Position numbers and translations under genes: made by a program. 64,000 nt of DNA from an uncultured Clostridium sp. (GTDB lineage: Bacteria; Bacillota; Clostridia; Clostridiales; Clostridiaceae), in assembly GCA_900547475.1 (NCBI GenBank), contig URGW01000002.1, positions 107,991 to 171,990 on the forward strand, read 5' to 3'. The notes beneath the pieces are model-generated. The model was not told the origin of the DNA and searched no databases. It saw nothing but the letters and a program-made list of their open reading frames with translations. This document shows, one piece after another, positions 1 to 9,122 of this stretch (its first letter is position 1; every line of letters starts with the position of its first letter).

Positions 1-2
1 GC

Positions 3-361
3 CATAACACAATAGCCAGATTTAGAAGTGAAAGATTAGAAGATTTTGTAGAAGATTTATTTTATCAATTTGTTATGGAATTAGAAAAAAGAATGAAATA
101 GAGTTTAAAAATTTATTTGTTGATGGAACAAAAATCGAAGCGCATGACAACAGATATACTTTTGTATGGAAAAAGACTACAAATATTCTTGAAGAAAAGC
201 TTCAAACAAAAGTGAAAAAAATATTAATTGAAATATCTGATGCTTTCAATATAACTATAGAAATTCCTCAATATAAACTTGAAGTTGAAGACGCAATATT
301 TATAAATGAAAAATTATTAGAAATAAAAGAAAAACAAGCCATAAATTTTGTCTATGGAAAA
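3..361 (+). pseudogene. IS1182-type transposase fragment, truncated
   Basis: A transposase remnant that enters from the left edge. The first frame reads HNTIARFRSERLEDFVEDLF and stops at 99-101; the reading then continues one frame back from about 98 (IEFKNLFVDGTKIEAHDN and on to INFVYGK), so there is a -1 frameshift. HNTIARFR, the VDGTK(I/L)EA motif and the closing INFVYGK are features of IS1182-family DDE transposases. In intact proteins INFVYGK is followed by a basic stretch and the C-terminal catalytic region; here homology stops at about 361, where antisense xylB sequence begins. The element is therefore dead, and its right terminal repeat is absent. Family assignment is from remembered motifs. 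Confidence 0.75.
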
Positions 362-364
362 TGA

Positions 365-1375
365 CATAGCAGCTTCTTTTGATAAATAACCATATATATT
401 CATATTTTTTTCTTTAGCTTCATCAATTTCTTTTCTACAAAAGTTTTCCTTAAACCACTTTAAAGAAAGTCCTACACCTTGAGTTATTCCCATAACATGC
501 CACTTATTAGGAACTGCATGACATAAAGTATGAACTCTACCTTCTTTATCAAATCTAGGAGTATCTGTTGAAGCAAATACAACTCCTGAAGAACCTATAA
601 CAGTTGAAATTATTCCTTCACTTACTATTCCACTTCCTACTGCACCAACAGCTTGATCTCCTGCTCCACCAGCTACTCCAGTACCAGCTACTAATCTAGT
701 AATCTTTGCAACCTCTTCAGTAACATGTCCACTTATAACTACTGACTCGTAAACATCTGCTAATATATTTTTATCTATTTCTAATGCTTGAAGTAATTCA
801 CCACTCCAATTTCTACTGTTTATATCTAACATTTGCATACCACTTGCATCTGAAACTTCAGTAGCAAATACACCTGTTAATTTAAATCTTATATAATCCT
901 TTGGTAAAAGAACTTTATATATATTCTTATAATTTTCTGGTTCATTATCTCTTACCCATAATAGCTTTGAAAGAGTAAATCCTATTAATGCTGGATTACC
1001 TGTTATTTCAATTAACTTTTCCTTATCTAAAACTTCTGTCATGTATTCACATTATTTTTCAGTTCTTTGATCACACCAAATAATTGAATTTCTTATAACA
1101 TTACAAGCCTTGCCCACTAATACAAGTCCATGCATTTGACCACTTAAACCTATACCTTTTATATCAGAAGCATTAACTTTGCTATTTTTAACTACATCTT
1201 TAATTCTATTAAGGCAAGATTGCCACCAATACTCTGGATTTTGTTCTGCCCATCCTACTTGTGGTTGAAATAAATCATAACCATAAATTGCAGTTTCAAT
1301 TGTATTTCCTAATTCATCAAACAAAGCTGTCTTTGTTCCTGATGTACCAATATCTAAACCTAATAAGTATCTCAT
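365..1375 (-). pseudogene. xylB: Xylulokinase, nonsense-interrupted and 3'-truncated
   Basis: FGGY-family xylulokinase, which would phosphorylate D-xylulose to xylulose 5-phosphate. The N-terminal part shows the phosphate-binding LLGLDIGTSGTKT and SGQMHGLVL; the later part has LLPKDYIRFKLTG and GGAGDQAVGAVG (the catalytic Asp region). The two parts are in the same frame, split by one TAA at 1052-1054 (minus) after WCDQRTEK, followed at once by CEYMTEVL, so a single-base change (e.g. GAA or CAA to TAA) explains the break. After LSKEAA (near 370) homology ends at IS1182 sequence, so about half of the 500-residue family length is missing. The start is the ATG at 1375, behind GGAGGGGG; an upstream in-frame ATG at 1396 has no comparable site. 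Non-functional unless another copy exists elsewhere. Confidence 0.85.
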
Positions 1376-1540
1376 AACCCCCTCCGAATTACTCATAAAT
1401 TCTTTTTATTTCTATATTTTAAAAACTATTATTAAATTACTTTTTAAATATTCCTTAATAAGTTGTTGTAATACCATTTCTATACTTTCGCAACTACTTT
1501 TAAAAAGTTTTTGTATAAATTTTCAAAGAAAAAATACGGC

Positions 1541-1579
1541 AAATTACTTTTATTAATTTTCATATAACAAAAGTAATTT
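1541..1579 (-). terminator. Hairpin after the pentapeptide gene
   Basis: An 11-bp perfect inverted repeat (AAATTACTTTT / AAAAGTAATTT, 1541-1551 and 1569-1579) with a 17-nt loop lies about 20 bp past the stop of the pentapeptide-repeat gene. The loop is large and the T-run moderate (TATTTTTTC), so the terminator call is moderate. The rest of 1376-1601 holds no gene that I can see. Confidence 0.45.
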
Positions 1580-1601
1580 ACCTTTCAAAACTTAATAAAA
1601 T

Positions 1602-2792
1602 TTATCTTACCAATTTCCTTACTACCGTTCCCGTTCCTATTCCCATCATAATAACACCAAATACTATTTCAAAACTTGCAATAATCTCTGATAAATTTAC
1701 AGGAATACTTTCATTTGCTCCTACTCCACTAAATAAATTTATACTTAATATAATTCCCTCTTTTAGACAATCAAAAATCTCTCTATAATTGTATATATTA
1801 TATTTCATTAAAGAGATTACAGTATTAATATCATCAATCTCAATTCCAAAAATGGAATATAAAATTCCAAATATAATCATCATTATTAAAGAAAATACTA
1901 TAGAGTTAATTGGTCTTTCACCATACCCACATGTAGCCCAATAAAAATATGATGATAACTTAGGAACAAAATCTAAAACATTTCTTTCAGTTTTTTTTGC
2001 TAAATAATAATACTCACCAAAATTATTATTCAAGGAATTTTCCTTGAATTTATCAGCTATAGTTTCATATGTCATATAAATGCCTTCATATTCATTCCTA
2101 TTCTTCTCTCTTAATTTTATTTTATCAAAGAAGGTTTTTGGATCAAATTTTGTTTTCATTTTATCAGTAAAATCTAAATCTATTATATATGTATTTATTA
2201 CTTTAGCTCCACTTAAATCACAATCTTCAACTCTAATTCCCTTAATCTCATAATTAATAATTATTACACTACTCATATCACTTAAATTAAAGAAAGTGTT
2301 ATGGATTAAACATTTATCAAATATTAAATAACTTAATATACATCCATCAAATTTTGAATAAATATTACATTTATAAAATTCACATGAAAAATTATCAAAC
2401 CGATTAAGTGACGGTTTCTTTTCACTTTCCTCTTTAAAAAAAGTACAATTTTCAAATAATACTCCTCCACTTTCAAAATCACATTCATTAAATTTACACC
2501 CTATAAAACTACAATTCTTAAATTTAATATTACCAAATGTGCAATTAGTAAATATTGAACAAATAATATCACTATTATCAATTTCAATAAATTCCTCTTC
2601 TCCTAATATCTTTCCTCCACCAAAATGTTTATCCTTAAACTCCTTAAAACTATACTCCTTATCTGGAATATATGTAGCTGGTAAATCCCTACTTTTTACT
2701 AATCCATCAAATAATTTTTTATTATTAGCTCTCCTATTATTCAGTTGATTCTTTGCTTTATATTTTTCTTCTTTAAAATTTATATAGCCCAT
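1602..2792 (-). CDS. Pentapeptide-repeat protein with C-terminal pore-like domain
   Basis: A 396-residue protein. Residues about 70-215 form a pentapeptide-repeat right-handed beta-helix (CSFIGCKFNECDF, CEFYKCNIY, VEDCDLSGAKV: a hydrophobic or aromatic residue about every five). A charged helical linker follows (EYYYLAKKTERNV, about 258-270), then two hydrophobic segments (about 294-316 and 368-390) flanking SINLFSGVGANES, a position and pattern that resembles the pore loop of two-TM ion channels (Ion_trans_2 type), although the TxGYG filter itself is not present. The likely place is the inner membrane with the beta-helix in the cytoplasm. Function is unknown; the channel reading is inference. 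No evident link to the xylan genes beside it. A hairpin covers its start codon (see 2786-2822). Confidence 0.75.
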   Translation of the reverse strand: MGYINFKEEKYKAKNQLNNRRANNKKLFDGLVKSRDLPATYIPDKEYSFKEFKDKHFGGGKILGEEEFIEIDNSDIICSIFTNCTFGNIKFKNCSFIGCKFNECDFESGGVLFENCTFFKEESEKKPSLNRFDNFSCEFYKCNIYSKFDGCILSYLIFDKCLIHNTFFNLSDMSSVIIINYEIKGIRVEDCDLSGAKVINTYIIDLDFTDKMKTKFDPKTFFDKIKLREKNRNEYEGIYMTYETIADKFKENSLNNNFGEYYYLAKKTERNVLDFVPKLSSYFYWATCGYGERPINSIVFSLIMMIIFGILYSIFGIEIDDINTVISLMKYNIYNYREIFDCLKEGIILSINLFSGVGANESIPVNLSEIIASFEIVFGVIMMGIGTGTVVRKLVR

Positions 2793-2822
2793 AATATCAA
2801 CTCCCTTATGATATTATGGGCT
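2786..2822 (-). promoter_or_regulatory. Hairpin presenting RBS in loop and start codon in stem
   Basis: A 14-bp perfect inverted repeat: AGCCCATAATATCA at 2786-2799 and TGATATTATGGGCT at 2809-2822, loop of 9 nt. Read on the minus strand, the loop carries the Shine-Dalgarno sequence (AAGGGAG) and the 3' arm carries the ATG of the pentapeptide protein (2790-2792). In mRNA the start codon would be base-paired, which suggests low or conditional translation. Inference from sequence symmetry only. Confidence 0.5.
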
Positions 2823-2934
2823 ATGTTTTATTACCTTATTCTTATCTATACTTTAATATTGAATAATCGTTTAATCATATATATTCAATCTTATTTTAAA
2901 TTTAGCATAAATATTTACTTGTCTAAAATATATT

Positions 2935-4515
2935 CTAATCTCTAAATTTTTTTCTATATTGCAACGGAGTAATTCCTTTTACTTGAACAAATTTACTTAT
3001 AAAATAATCTGTATTATTATATCCAACATCTTCTGCAATCTTATAAATTTTTTCATTACTTCTCTTTAACATAAGAGATGCCTTTTCAATCCTATAATCA
3101 TTTAAATGATCTTTAAAAGATTTATTATAATTCTTTTTAAATAGCTGCCCCAAATATGCAGTATTTAAATAATATTTTTCACTAAGGTACTTTAAAGTTA
3201 GTGGCTTCATGTAATTTTCATTAACCTCCTTATTAATTAAAGCTAATATATTATGCATTGAACTATTTCTTAAATCTCTTATATATGTAGAAACCTCCAC
3301 ACAAAATTTTTTTAAATCTCCAGCATTTCCACTTGTTATAATCTTATTAAATAATTCAATATTTATATATTCTAATGCTTTATCTTTATTTGTGTTTGAA
3401 GTTAACTCCTTAATAATATTTATTAAATTACATAATAAATAATCAATATATATTTTTATAATTTTTAAATTATTAGTATCTTTATTAAAAGCCCTATAAA
3501 ACATATCAATATAATTTTCTATTTTAACTACATCACTATCTTCTATTGACTTTATTAATTTGTCTATATTTTCATTAATTAAATTGTAATCTATGCTTTT
3601 TTTGTTATCTATATCATCATAATAAAATATATTTTTTTTATTAGTATTATTCTGTAAAATCTTAATCATATATAAAGAGTTATATGATATACCAATTTCA
3701 TTTAGTGTTTCTACTTTCTTTCCAATAAGTAATCTACATTGGTATTCATTAGAGCTATTTAATCGCATCTTTAATTTTTCTATATACTGTTGTTCATTTA
3801 ACCCTAACTCATCAGATAAGACACTACTAAATATTAATCCAACTCCCTCAAGTTTATCTTCCTTTATAATGTCATAAATTATATTATAAAAATTATTATT
3901 GCCTAACCAATCCTTTAAATTATCATAAACCTTTCTTTTATCTTCTGTTCTGCATTTCTCACTATTTTCATTTGAATAAATTTCTATGTTAATATACCTT
4001 AGATAATTTTTATATTTAAGATAACATTGTATATATTTTAAATCTTCATCATTATATTCATCACAAATTATCCTATTTAAATGTCTTTCATAAATCACTT
4101 TATTATTTTCTCTTTTTATATAATCCGATTCTCTTTCCTTTTCGTATTCATCTTTAAATGATATTAGTATATTAGTCAATTCTTCTCTTTCTATTGGCTT
4201 CAAAATATATTCTTTAACACCATACTTTATTGCTTTCTTTGCATATTCAAATTCATAATAACCACTAAGCATAATACATTTAATTTTTTTATTCCATTTT
4301 TGATAAATGTTTTTTACTAAATCTAATCCATCCATTTCAGGCATTTTTATATCACTAATTATTAAATCTACTTTATTTTTTTCTATAAACTTGATAGCTT
4401 CCTTGCCATTTGACGCTTCTCCTATTATGTTATATCCATAATAATTCCAATTAATTAATATTTTTAAACCTTGTCTAATAAATGGCTCATCATCAACTAT
4501 TAAAACATTAATCAT
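2935..4515 (-). CDS. YesN-type response regulator with AraC output domain
   Basis: 526 residues. N-terminal receiver domain (about 1-120) with acidic pocket D8-D9, phosphoacceptor D55 in ISDIKMPEMDG, and ILKP Lys near 107. A poorly conserved middle region (about 130-410) is typical of YesN-like regulators. The C-terminal AraC/XylS double helix-turn-helix (about 422-526) has LSEKYYLNTAYLGQLFKK and IAEDVGYNNTDYFISKF. It starts directly after the kinase stop codon (TAGATG), so the pair is translationally coupled. Lying at the 3' end of the xylan locus, it most likely activates these genes when xylo-oligosaccharide is sensed; this is inference from context. Confidence 0.9.
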   Translation of the reverse strand: MINVLIVDDEPFIRQGLKILINWNYYGYNIIGEASNGKEAIKFIEKNKVDLIISDIKMPEMDGLDLVKNIYQKWNKKIKCIMLSGYYEFEYAKKAIKYGVKEYILKPIEREELTNILISFKDEYEKERESDYIKRENNKVIYERHLNRIICDEYNDEDLKYIQCYLKYKNYLRYINIEIYSNENSEKCRTEDKRKVYDNLKDWLGNNNFYNIIYDIIKEDKLEGVGLIFSSVLSDELGLNEQQYIEKLKMRLNSSNEYQCRLLIGKKVETLNEIGISYNSLYMIKILQNNTNKKNIFYYDDIDNKKSIDYNLINENIDKLIKSIEDSDVVKIENYIDMFYRAFNKDTNNLKIIKIYIDYLLCNLINIIKELTSNTNKDKALEYINIELFNKIITSGNAGDLKKFCVEVSTYIRDLRNSSMHNILALINKEVNENYMKPLTLKYLSEKYYLNTAYLGQLFKKNYNKSFKDHLNDYRIEKASLMLKRSNEKIYKIAEDVGYNNTDYFISKFVQVKGITPLQYRKKFRD

Positions 4516-6270
4516 CTATAAACACCTCATATTCTCAATAACTCTTAATTTTATCTTTATTGTAGTACCGTAGTTTTGATTACTTTCAATGTTAAAATCC
4601 ATTGTATTATTACTATACTTTTGTAATCTCATATATGCGTTTAATACCCCTAGCCCTCTACCACCATTAATCAATTCAAAGTTACAATTATTTATTTTAT
4701 GTTGTATTTCATTTAACTTTTCAACAGATATTCCTTTCCCATTATCAGCAATACATATATATAAATAATCATCCTCTATAATTATATCTATACCTACCTG
4801 CACATTGTATGTTACACCTTCCATTCCATGAATACACGAATTTTCAACAAATGTTAATATAGATAACTTTGGAATTCTAATATTATTACATTCAGATGAA
4901 ATTTTCATATTAAAATCTAATCTATCTCCAAATCTATACTTTTGTATAGCTAAATAATTATTAACAAATCCTATTTCATCTGAAATCTTAATATTATCTT
5001 CACCCCAATTAATAGTTTGCCTTAATAGCTTGGCCAAATTTTCTATTATAAATGCAGTTTCCTCTTCCTCCTTAATTAGGCTTCTCATTCTAATACTTTC
5101 TAAAGTATTAAACATAAAATGTGGGTTTATTTGACTTTGAAGAGCTTTAAGCTCTGCTCTATTTTTAGCTAATTCTAATTCCTTTTGTTCAATATCTTTC
5201 TTTAAAATTACATCTATAAGCTCCTCAATTTTTGCTACCATTAAATTGAAGTTATTCATTACAGATCCTATTTCATCTTTACCAACCTCAACACCTATAG
5301 TATCAAACTCGCCATTCTTAACCTTTTTTAAATGTATAGTTAATAATGATAATCTATTAGTTATAGAATATGAAACTAATAAAATTACAATGGTTGGAAT
5401 TACTAAATTTAAAATTAGTAAACAGATAATAATACCTTTAAATTTACTATTATTAAATATTCTATTGTAAATATCTTTTTCTGCAGTTACTACTATATTA
5501 CATATTCCATTATAACCATATATTTCATACTCCTGTTGCAATAATATATCCTTTGGAATTATTTTGTCCAAAGGATTGCTATTATTGGTATTACTATTTA
5601 ATTCATTATTTGAAAATAATATATATTTATCATTACATATATAAATATCTATTCCAAAATTACTATATTCAACAATTATATCTTGCAAAATAGAGTTATA
5701 GTTTATATCTATCTTTAGTATTTTTTCATTATCATTTGAAAAATAATCTAACTTTTTTATAAGTGAAATACTAATATTCCCATTCTTATCATAACTTGAT
5801 GAAATATTAATATTTCTATCACTTTTTTTAAATTCTTTATACCACTCATTTTCTTTAATTTTTGAAGTTAATTTAACCATATCACTACTATTTAAAATAG
5901 TATCATTGTCAGTATATATGGTAATACTATATTCATTTTGTGAATTATAGTAATACCTTAAAATATTATTATCTAACATATACATATACTGATCATAAAA
6001 TTCTATTGGATTTTCATATTGTGTAGATATAAAGTTATCTAAAACCTTCGATCTATATAATTGATTTGAAACCGATATCGAGTCTTGCATTACTCTATCT
6101 AAATTGTAAACAACTCTTTCAATAATTGTCTTCAATTCAGCCTCTTGCTCTTTAATAATATTATTAGTTATATTAGTATATATAATATAATTACTTGTTA
6201 GCATAGGAATTAATACAGCAAAGAAAAAAATACTAAAAAGCTTAGTTTTTATACTATAGTTATTTATCAC
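4516..6270 (-). CDS. YesM-type sensor histidine kinase
   Basis: 584 residues; starts with GTG at 6268-6270 preceded by AAAAGGGG at good spacing. TM helix about 10-32, an extracytoplasmic sensor region (about 33-275), TM helix about 278-300, HAMP (about 300-355), then the His_kinase domain with SQINPHFMFNTLESI (phospho-acceptor His near 385) and a GHKL ATPase domain with ENSCIHGMEG, IADNGKGIS and GGRGLGVLNAYMRL. This arrangement is the YesM/LytS-like class that pairs with AraC-type regulators in carbohydrate loci. It probably senses an extracellular or binding-protein-bound xylan oligosaccharide. The gene lies 83 bp after the GH43 gene, across a repeat array (6292-6348). Confidence 0.9.
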   Translation of the reverse strand: MINNYSIKTKLFSIFFFAVLIPMLTSNYIIYTNITNNIIKEQEAELKTIIERVVYNLDRVMQDSISVSNQLYRSKVLDNFISTQYENPIEFYDQYMYMLDNNILRYYYNSQNEYSITIYTDNDTILNSSDMVKLTSKIKENEWYKEFKKSDRNINISSSYDKNGNISISLIKKLDYFSNDNEKILKIDINYNSILQDIIVEYSNFGIDIYICNDKYILFSNNELNSNTNNSNPLDKIIPKDILLQQEYEIYGYNGICNIVVTAEKDIYNRIFNNSKFKGIIICLLILNLVIPTIVILLVSYSITNRLSLLTIHLKKVKNGEFDTIGVEVGKDEIGSVMNNFNLMVAKIEELIDVILKKDIEQKELELAKNRAELKALQSQINPHFMFNTLESIRMRSLIKEEEETAFIIENLAKLLRQTINWGEDNIKISDEIGFVNNYLAIQKYRFGDRLDFNMKISSECNNIRIPKLSILTFVENSCIHGMEGVTYNVQVGIDIIIEDDYLYICIADNGKGISVEKLNEIQHKINNCNFELINGGRGLGVLNAYMRLQKYSNNTMDFNIESNQNYGTTIKIKLRVIENMRCL

Positions 6271-6291
6271 ATAAATTCCCCTTTTATAAAA

Positions 6292-6348
6292 TACATATAT
6301 ATCTTCTATATATTCTTGATATATATGTATATTCTTGATATATATGTA
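6292..6348. repeat. 19-bp tandem repeat plus 12-bp inverted repeat upstream of kinase gene
   Basis: TATTCTTGATATATATGTA occurs twice without a gap (6311-6329 and 6330-6348). The arm GATATATATGTA (6318-6329) is also inverted at 6292-6303 (TACATATATATC), so three copies of one 12-mer lie within 57 bp, between the GH43 stop and the kinase GTG. It may be an operator array or a transcript hairpin; very low complexity makes chance similarity more likely than usual. Confidence 0.6.
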
Positions 6349-6353
6349 TATTA

Positions 6354-7898
6354 TTACATATTTCTATATTCAAAGTAAAGGAAATCTGAGTAATTTTCAC
6401 CTTTTATATTTTTAGTATATGCAAATAATCCTATAGTACATCCAACAAATCCACCAGCAATATCTGTACTTAAAGTTGTAGCATTTACATTACTAATTAA
6501 TTCTTTATAATTCTCTCCATCTATTGAATAATAAAATGCTAAATTTTGACAATTTCCAACTATTTTTAATCTTAATAAATTTGCTTCAACCTCAGCATCA
6601 GCAACAATAGTATCTAAGCCATTAATTGTATTTATCAACCTTATTTTTAAAATTTCTGATTCCTTTGTATAAATAAACCTCATATTATGTTTGTTATCTT
6701 GAACAATTGCTAGCCCTGCACTATCACCATCATCTATTGGTAAAAATTCCATAGATGTTGCTGCTAAAAAATTGTAATCTTCTTGTCTAACACATACATA
6801 TGCCGGATTATCTAATTCATCTAACCCTATATTTTTTAAATATAATCTCAAATATCCAGGTCTCTTTGTTAGTGAATATAATTCATCACTAGGATTTCTC
6901 AAAACTAAAAATTTATCACTTAACTTATTACTATCAAAATGATAACATGTTTCCTTTGCCTCAACTTTATATTCCTTCATACCTAAGTCATCATAATCTG
7001 ATAGCATACCTTTTCCTTCATTAACAATAGGCCAATCATTCTCCCACTTAACCTTTGCAATAAACGTTTCTCTACCAATATTACAATAACCTTCACAATA
7101 TCTACTACCCAACATAACTATAAACCACTTATCATCCCTGGTTCTAACTAAATCACCATGTCCAACATTCTTTACTTTATAATCTCTTCCTAAATGCCTA
7201 TGGGTAAGTATTGGATTACATGGATTTCCTTCATATTCTCCAAATATATTTTTACTTCTTGCTATGGATATAGAATGCTCATTTGCTGTTCCACCTTCTG
7301 CAATCATTAAGTAATAATAATCATTTCTTTTATAAATGTGTGGTCCCTCTGGCCATATTACTCCATTTAGTGCACCTTTCCACAGTCTTCTACTATTTCC
7401 TATTAACTTATAACTTTCTAAATCAATTTCTTGTAGCCAAATCTCCCAATCACCATTGTATTTACAGCCATCACTATTAGGCCTTGTTCCTACATAATAT
7501 GCTTTTCCATCATCATCAAAAAACAAACTCGGATCTATTCCCTCAGCACCTTCAATATAATATGGATCTGACCATGGTCCTTCTGGCACATTAGCTGTAA
7601 CAATAAATGTTCCTCCTCTTGATATATTAGTTGTTATAACATAATACTTTCCATTATTATATCTAATTGTTGGTGCAAAAATCCCCTCTGAATGTTTTGT
7701 ATTAGTTAAATTGAGTTGTGATTCTCTTGTCAGTACATTTCCTATCTGACTCCAATTAATTAAGTCCTTACTTTTAAATATAGGTACTCCTGGAAAATAA
7801 GAAAATGTTGAATTAACCAAATAATAATTATCATCTACCGTACATATAGATGGATCTGGATAAAAACCTTTTAAAATTGGATTAACTAGTTTAGTCAT
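6354..7898 (-). CDS. GH43 beta-xylosidase (possibly with arabinofuranosidase activity)
   Basis: 514 residues without a signal peptide, so cytoplasmic. The N-terminal five-bladed propeller (about 1-315) carries the GH43 acids: the base Asp in GFYPDPSIC, the pKa-modulating Asp in GIDPSLFFDDDG and the acid Glu in IWPEGPHIYKR. The C-terminal half (about 325-514) is the concanavalin-A-like beta-xylosidase C2 domain that closes the active site in this family. It hydrolyses xylo-oligosaccharides from the non-reducing end to xylose; arabinose release is common in relatives and cannot be excluded. It follows the GH8 gene by about 100 bp and has a clear GGAG ribosome site before ATG. Confidence 0.9.
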   Translation of the reverse strand: MTKLVNPILKGFYPDPSICTVDDNYYLVNSTFSYFPGVPIFKSKDLINWSQIGNVLTRESQLNLTNTKHSEGIFAPTIRYNNGKYYVITTNISRGGTFIVTANVPEGPWSDPYYIEGAEGIDPSLFFDDDGKAYYVGTRPNSDGCKYNGDWEIWLQEIDLESYKLIGNSRRLWKGALNGVIWPEGPHIYKRNDYYYLMIAEGGTANEHSISIARSKNIFGEYEGNPCNPILTHRHLGRDYKVKNVGHGDLVRTRDDKWFIVMLGSRYCEGYCNIGRETFIAKVKWENDWPIVNEGKGMLSDYDDLGMKEYKVEAKETCYHFDSNKLSDKFLVLRNPSDELYSLTKRPGYLRLYLKNIGLDELDNPAYVCVRQEDYNFLAATSMEFLPIDDGDSAGLAIVQDNKHNMRFIYTKESEILKIRLINTINGLDTIVADAEVEANLLRLKIVGNCQNLAFYYSIDGENYKELISNVNATTLSTDIAGGFVGCTIGLFAYTKNIKGENYSDFLYFEYRNM

Positions 7899-7954
7899 AT
7901 TTATTTCTCCTTAAATAATTATTAATTCATATAACTTTATCTTTACAAACTACT

Positions 7955-7991
7955 TAAGATAAGCCAATATTTTTTATACTGACTTATCTTA
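7955..7991 (-). other. Intergenic inverted repeat between GH8 and GH43 genes
   Basis: TAAGATAAG (7955-7963) pairs with CTTATCTTA (7983-7991), 9 bp with a 19-nt loop. It has no T-run, so it is more likely an mRNA processing or stability element, or chance, than a terminator. Confidence 0.3.
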
Positions 7992-7997
7992 CATACT

Positions 7998-9122
7998 CTA
8001 CCACACTCTGTAATTACCGCTTAATGCTAGTAGAGCAAATATATAAAGACAATTATCATAGTATCTTCTTGTCCCTGTTCTTAAAGATGTATTCCAAAAC
8101 TTTTCAATACACGCTTTAGAATATTTCCCATTATTAACTATCGATCCCATTGCATTAGTTGCTATAATAGCTATAGGATGAAGGGCTTTTTCATTTATTA
8201 TAGTTCCATCTATTTCATATATTAAATCATCTTTTCCCTTAACTGTCTCATTGAAAAATACTTGTATTTTATTTATACATTCACATTCCCAAGGTTCTTT
8301 TTCAAACCAATAATAATCTAATGCTAAATTTCCAATAACTCTGTATGAATCACTATAGTATCTTTGACGATTATCCTTACAGTAAGGTTCACCATTATAA
8401 TACGAATATTCTGGAGCTAAACCAGTAACATGATTGCAAGCCATCTTCAAATATTCTCTGCTATTATTGGCTGCCTCTCTCCAAAACTCTCTATCATCTT
8501 CATTAGCCCAAAGTGCAAACAATTCATAAAAATGTGGCAAATGATATGATGGATCTGTAATCTCTAAATTAGGTACAAACTTTATAAGCTTATTTTCTGG
8601 ATTCCACATTGGTTTTCCTTCACCATCTTCACCTTTATGAATACATTCATGTAATATATCTTTTGCTTCTTTGGAATAGTTAAAAATTCCTTCTCCATCT
8701 CCCCATCTATGTGATGCAAAAAATAATGCTAAAGCAAAATATTCTTCCCCATCTGGAGCTGGTCCATCTGAATTTTTAACTCCATCTGTTGATACAGACC
8801 AAGCAAAATACCCCTTATTTATACCACTTTCCATCCACATATACTTTTTAGCCCATTTCCATAATTTATTAAACTCTTGTTTCATATCTCTTTGTACACA
8901 CATCATCATTGCATATGACATACCTTCTGTCCTAACATCATTATTACCTGTATCAACAAAATATGCCATATCATTACCACATTCATGATATAACCTTTCA
9001 CAATCTGTTCCATAAAATATAGTATTATATACATCATCTAGTCTATTTTCTATTTCTTCAATTGAATATCCGTATTCATTAAGTATGTTTCTATATTTTT
9101 TGTCCTCATATTTCCTCATCAC
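7998..9122 (-). CDS. GH8 reducing-end xylose-releasing exo-oligoxylanase
   Basis: 374 residues, no signal peptide. It fits the GH8 Rex subgroup: VRTEGMSYAMMMCVQ carries the catalytic acid Glu (about residue 66), SDGPAPDGEEYFALAL carries a conserved acidic site in the (alpha/alpha)6 barrel, and the length is normal. Rex enzymes remove xylose from the reducing end of imported xylo-oligosaccharides (EC 3.2.1.156), complementing the GH43 enzyme that acts at the other end. The GTG at 9122 overlaps the permease stop by 4 bp and has GGAGG at good spacing; the next ATG (9119) is an alternative. Confidence 0.88.
   Translation of the reverse strand: MMRKYEDKKYRNILNEYGYSIEEIENRLDDVYNTIFYGTDCERLYHECGNDMAYFVDTGNNDVRTEGMSYAMMMCVQRDMKQEFNKLWKWAKKYMWMESGINKGYFAWSVSTDGVKNSDGPAPDGEEYFALALFFASHRWGDGEGIFNYSKEAKDILHECIHKGEDGEGKPMWNPENKLIKFVPNLEITDPSYHLPHFYELFALWANEDDREFWREAANNSREYLKMACNHVTGLAPEYSYYNGEPYCKDNRQRYYSDSYRVIGNLALDYYWFEKEPWECECINKIQVFFNETVKGKDDLIYEIDGTIINEKALHPIAIIATNAMGSIVNNGKYSKACIEKFWNTSLRTGTRRYYDNCLYIFALLALSGNYRVW

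Noticed and set aside
1040..1054. Second xylulokinase gene starting at the ATG at 1042
   Set aside because: It is in frame with the upstream part, has no ribosome site and starts in the middle of the domain; a nonsense-split pseudogene explains it better.
2539..2945. Plus-strand open frames opposite the pentapeptide gene and its leader
   Set aside because: Low-complexity hydrophobic translations, no ribosome sites, antisense to a gene with domain support.
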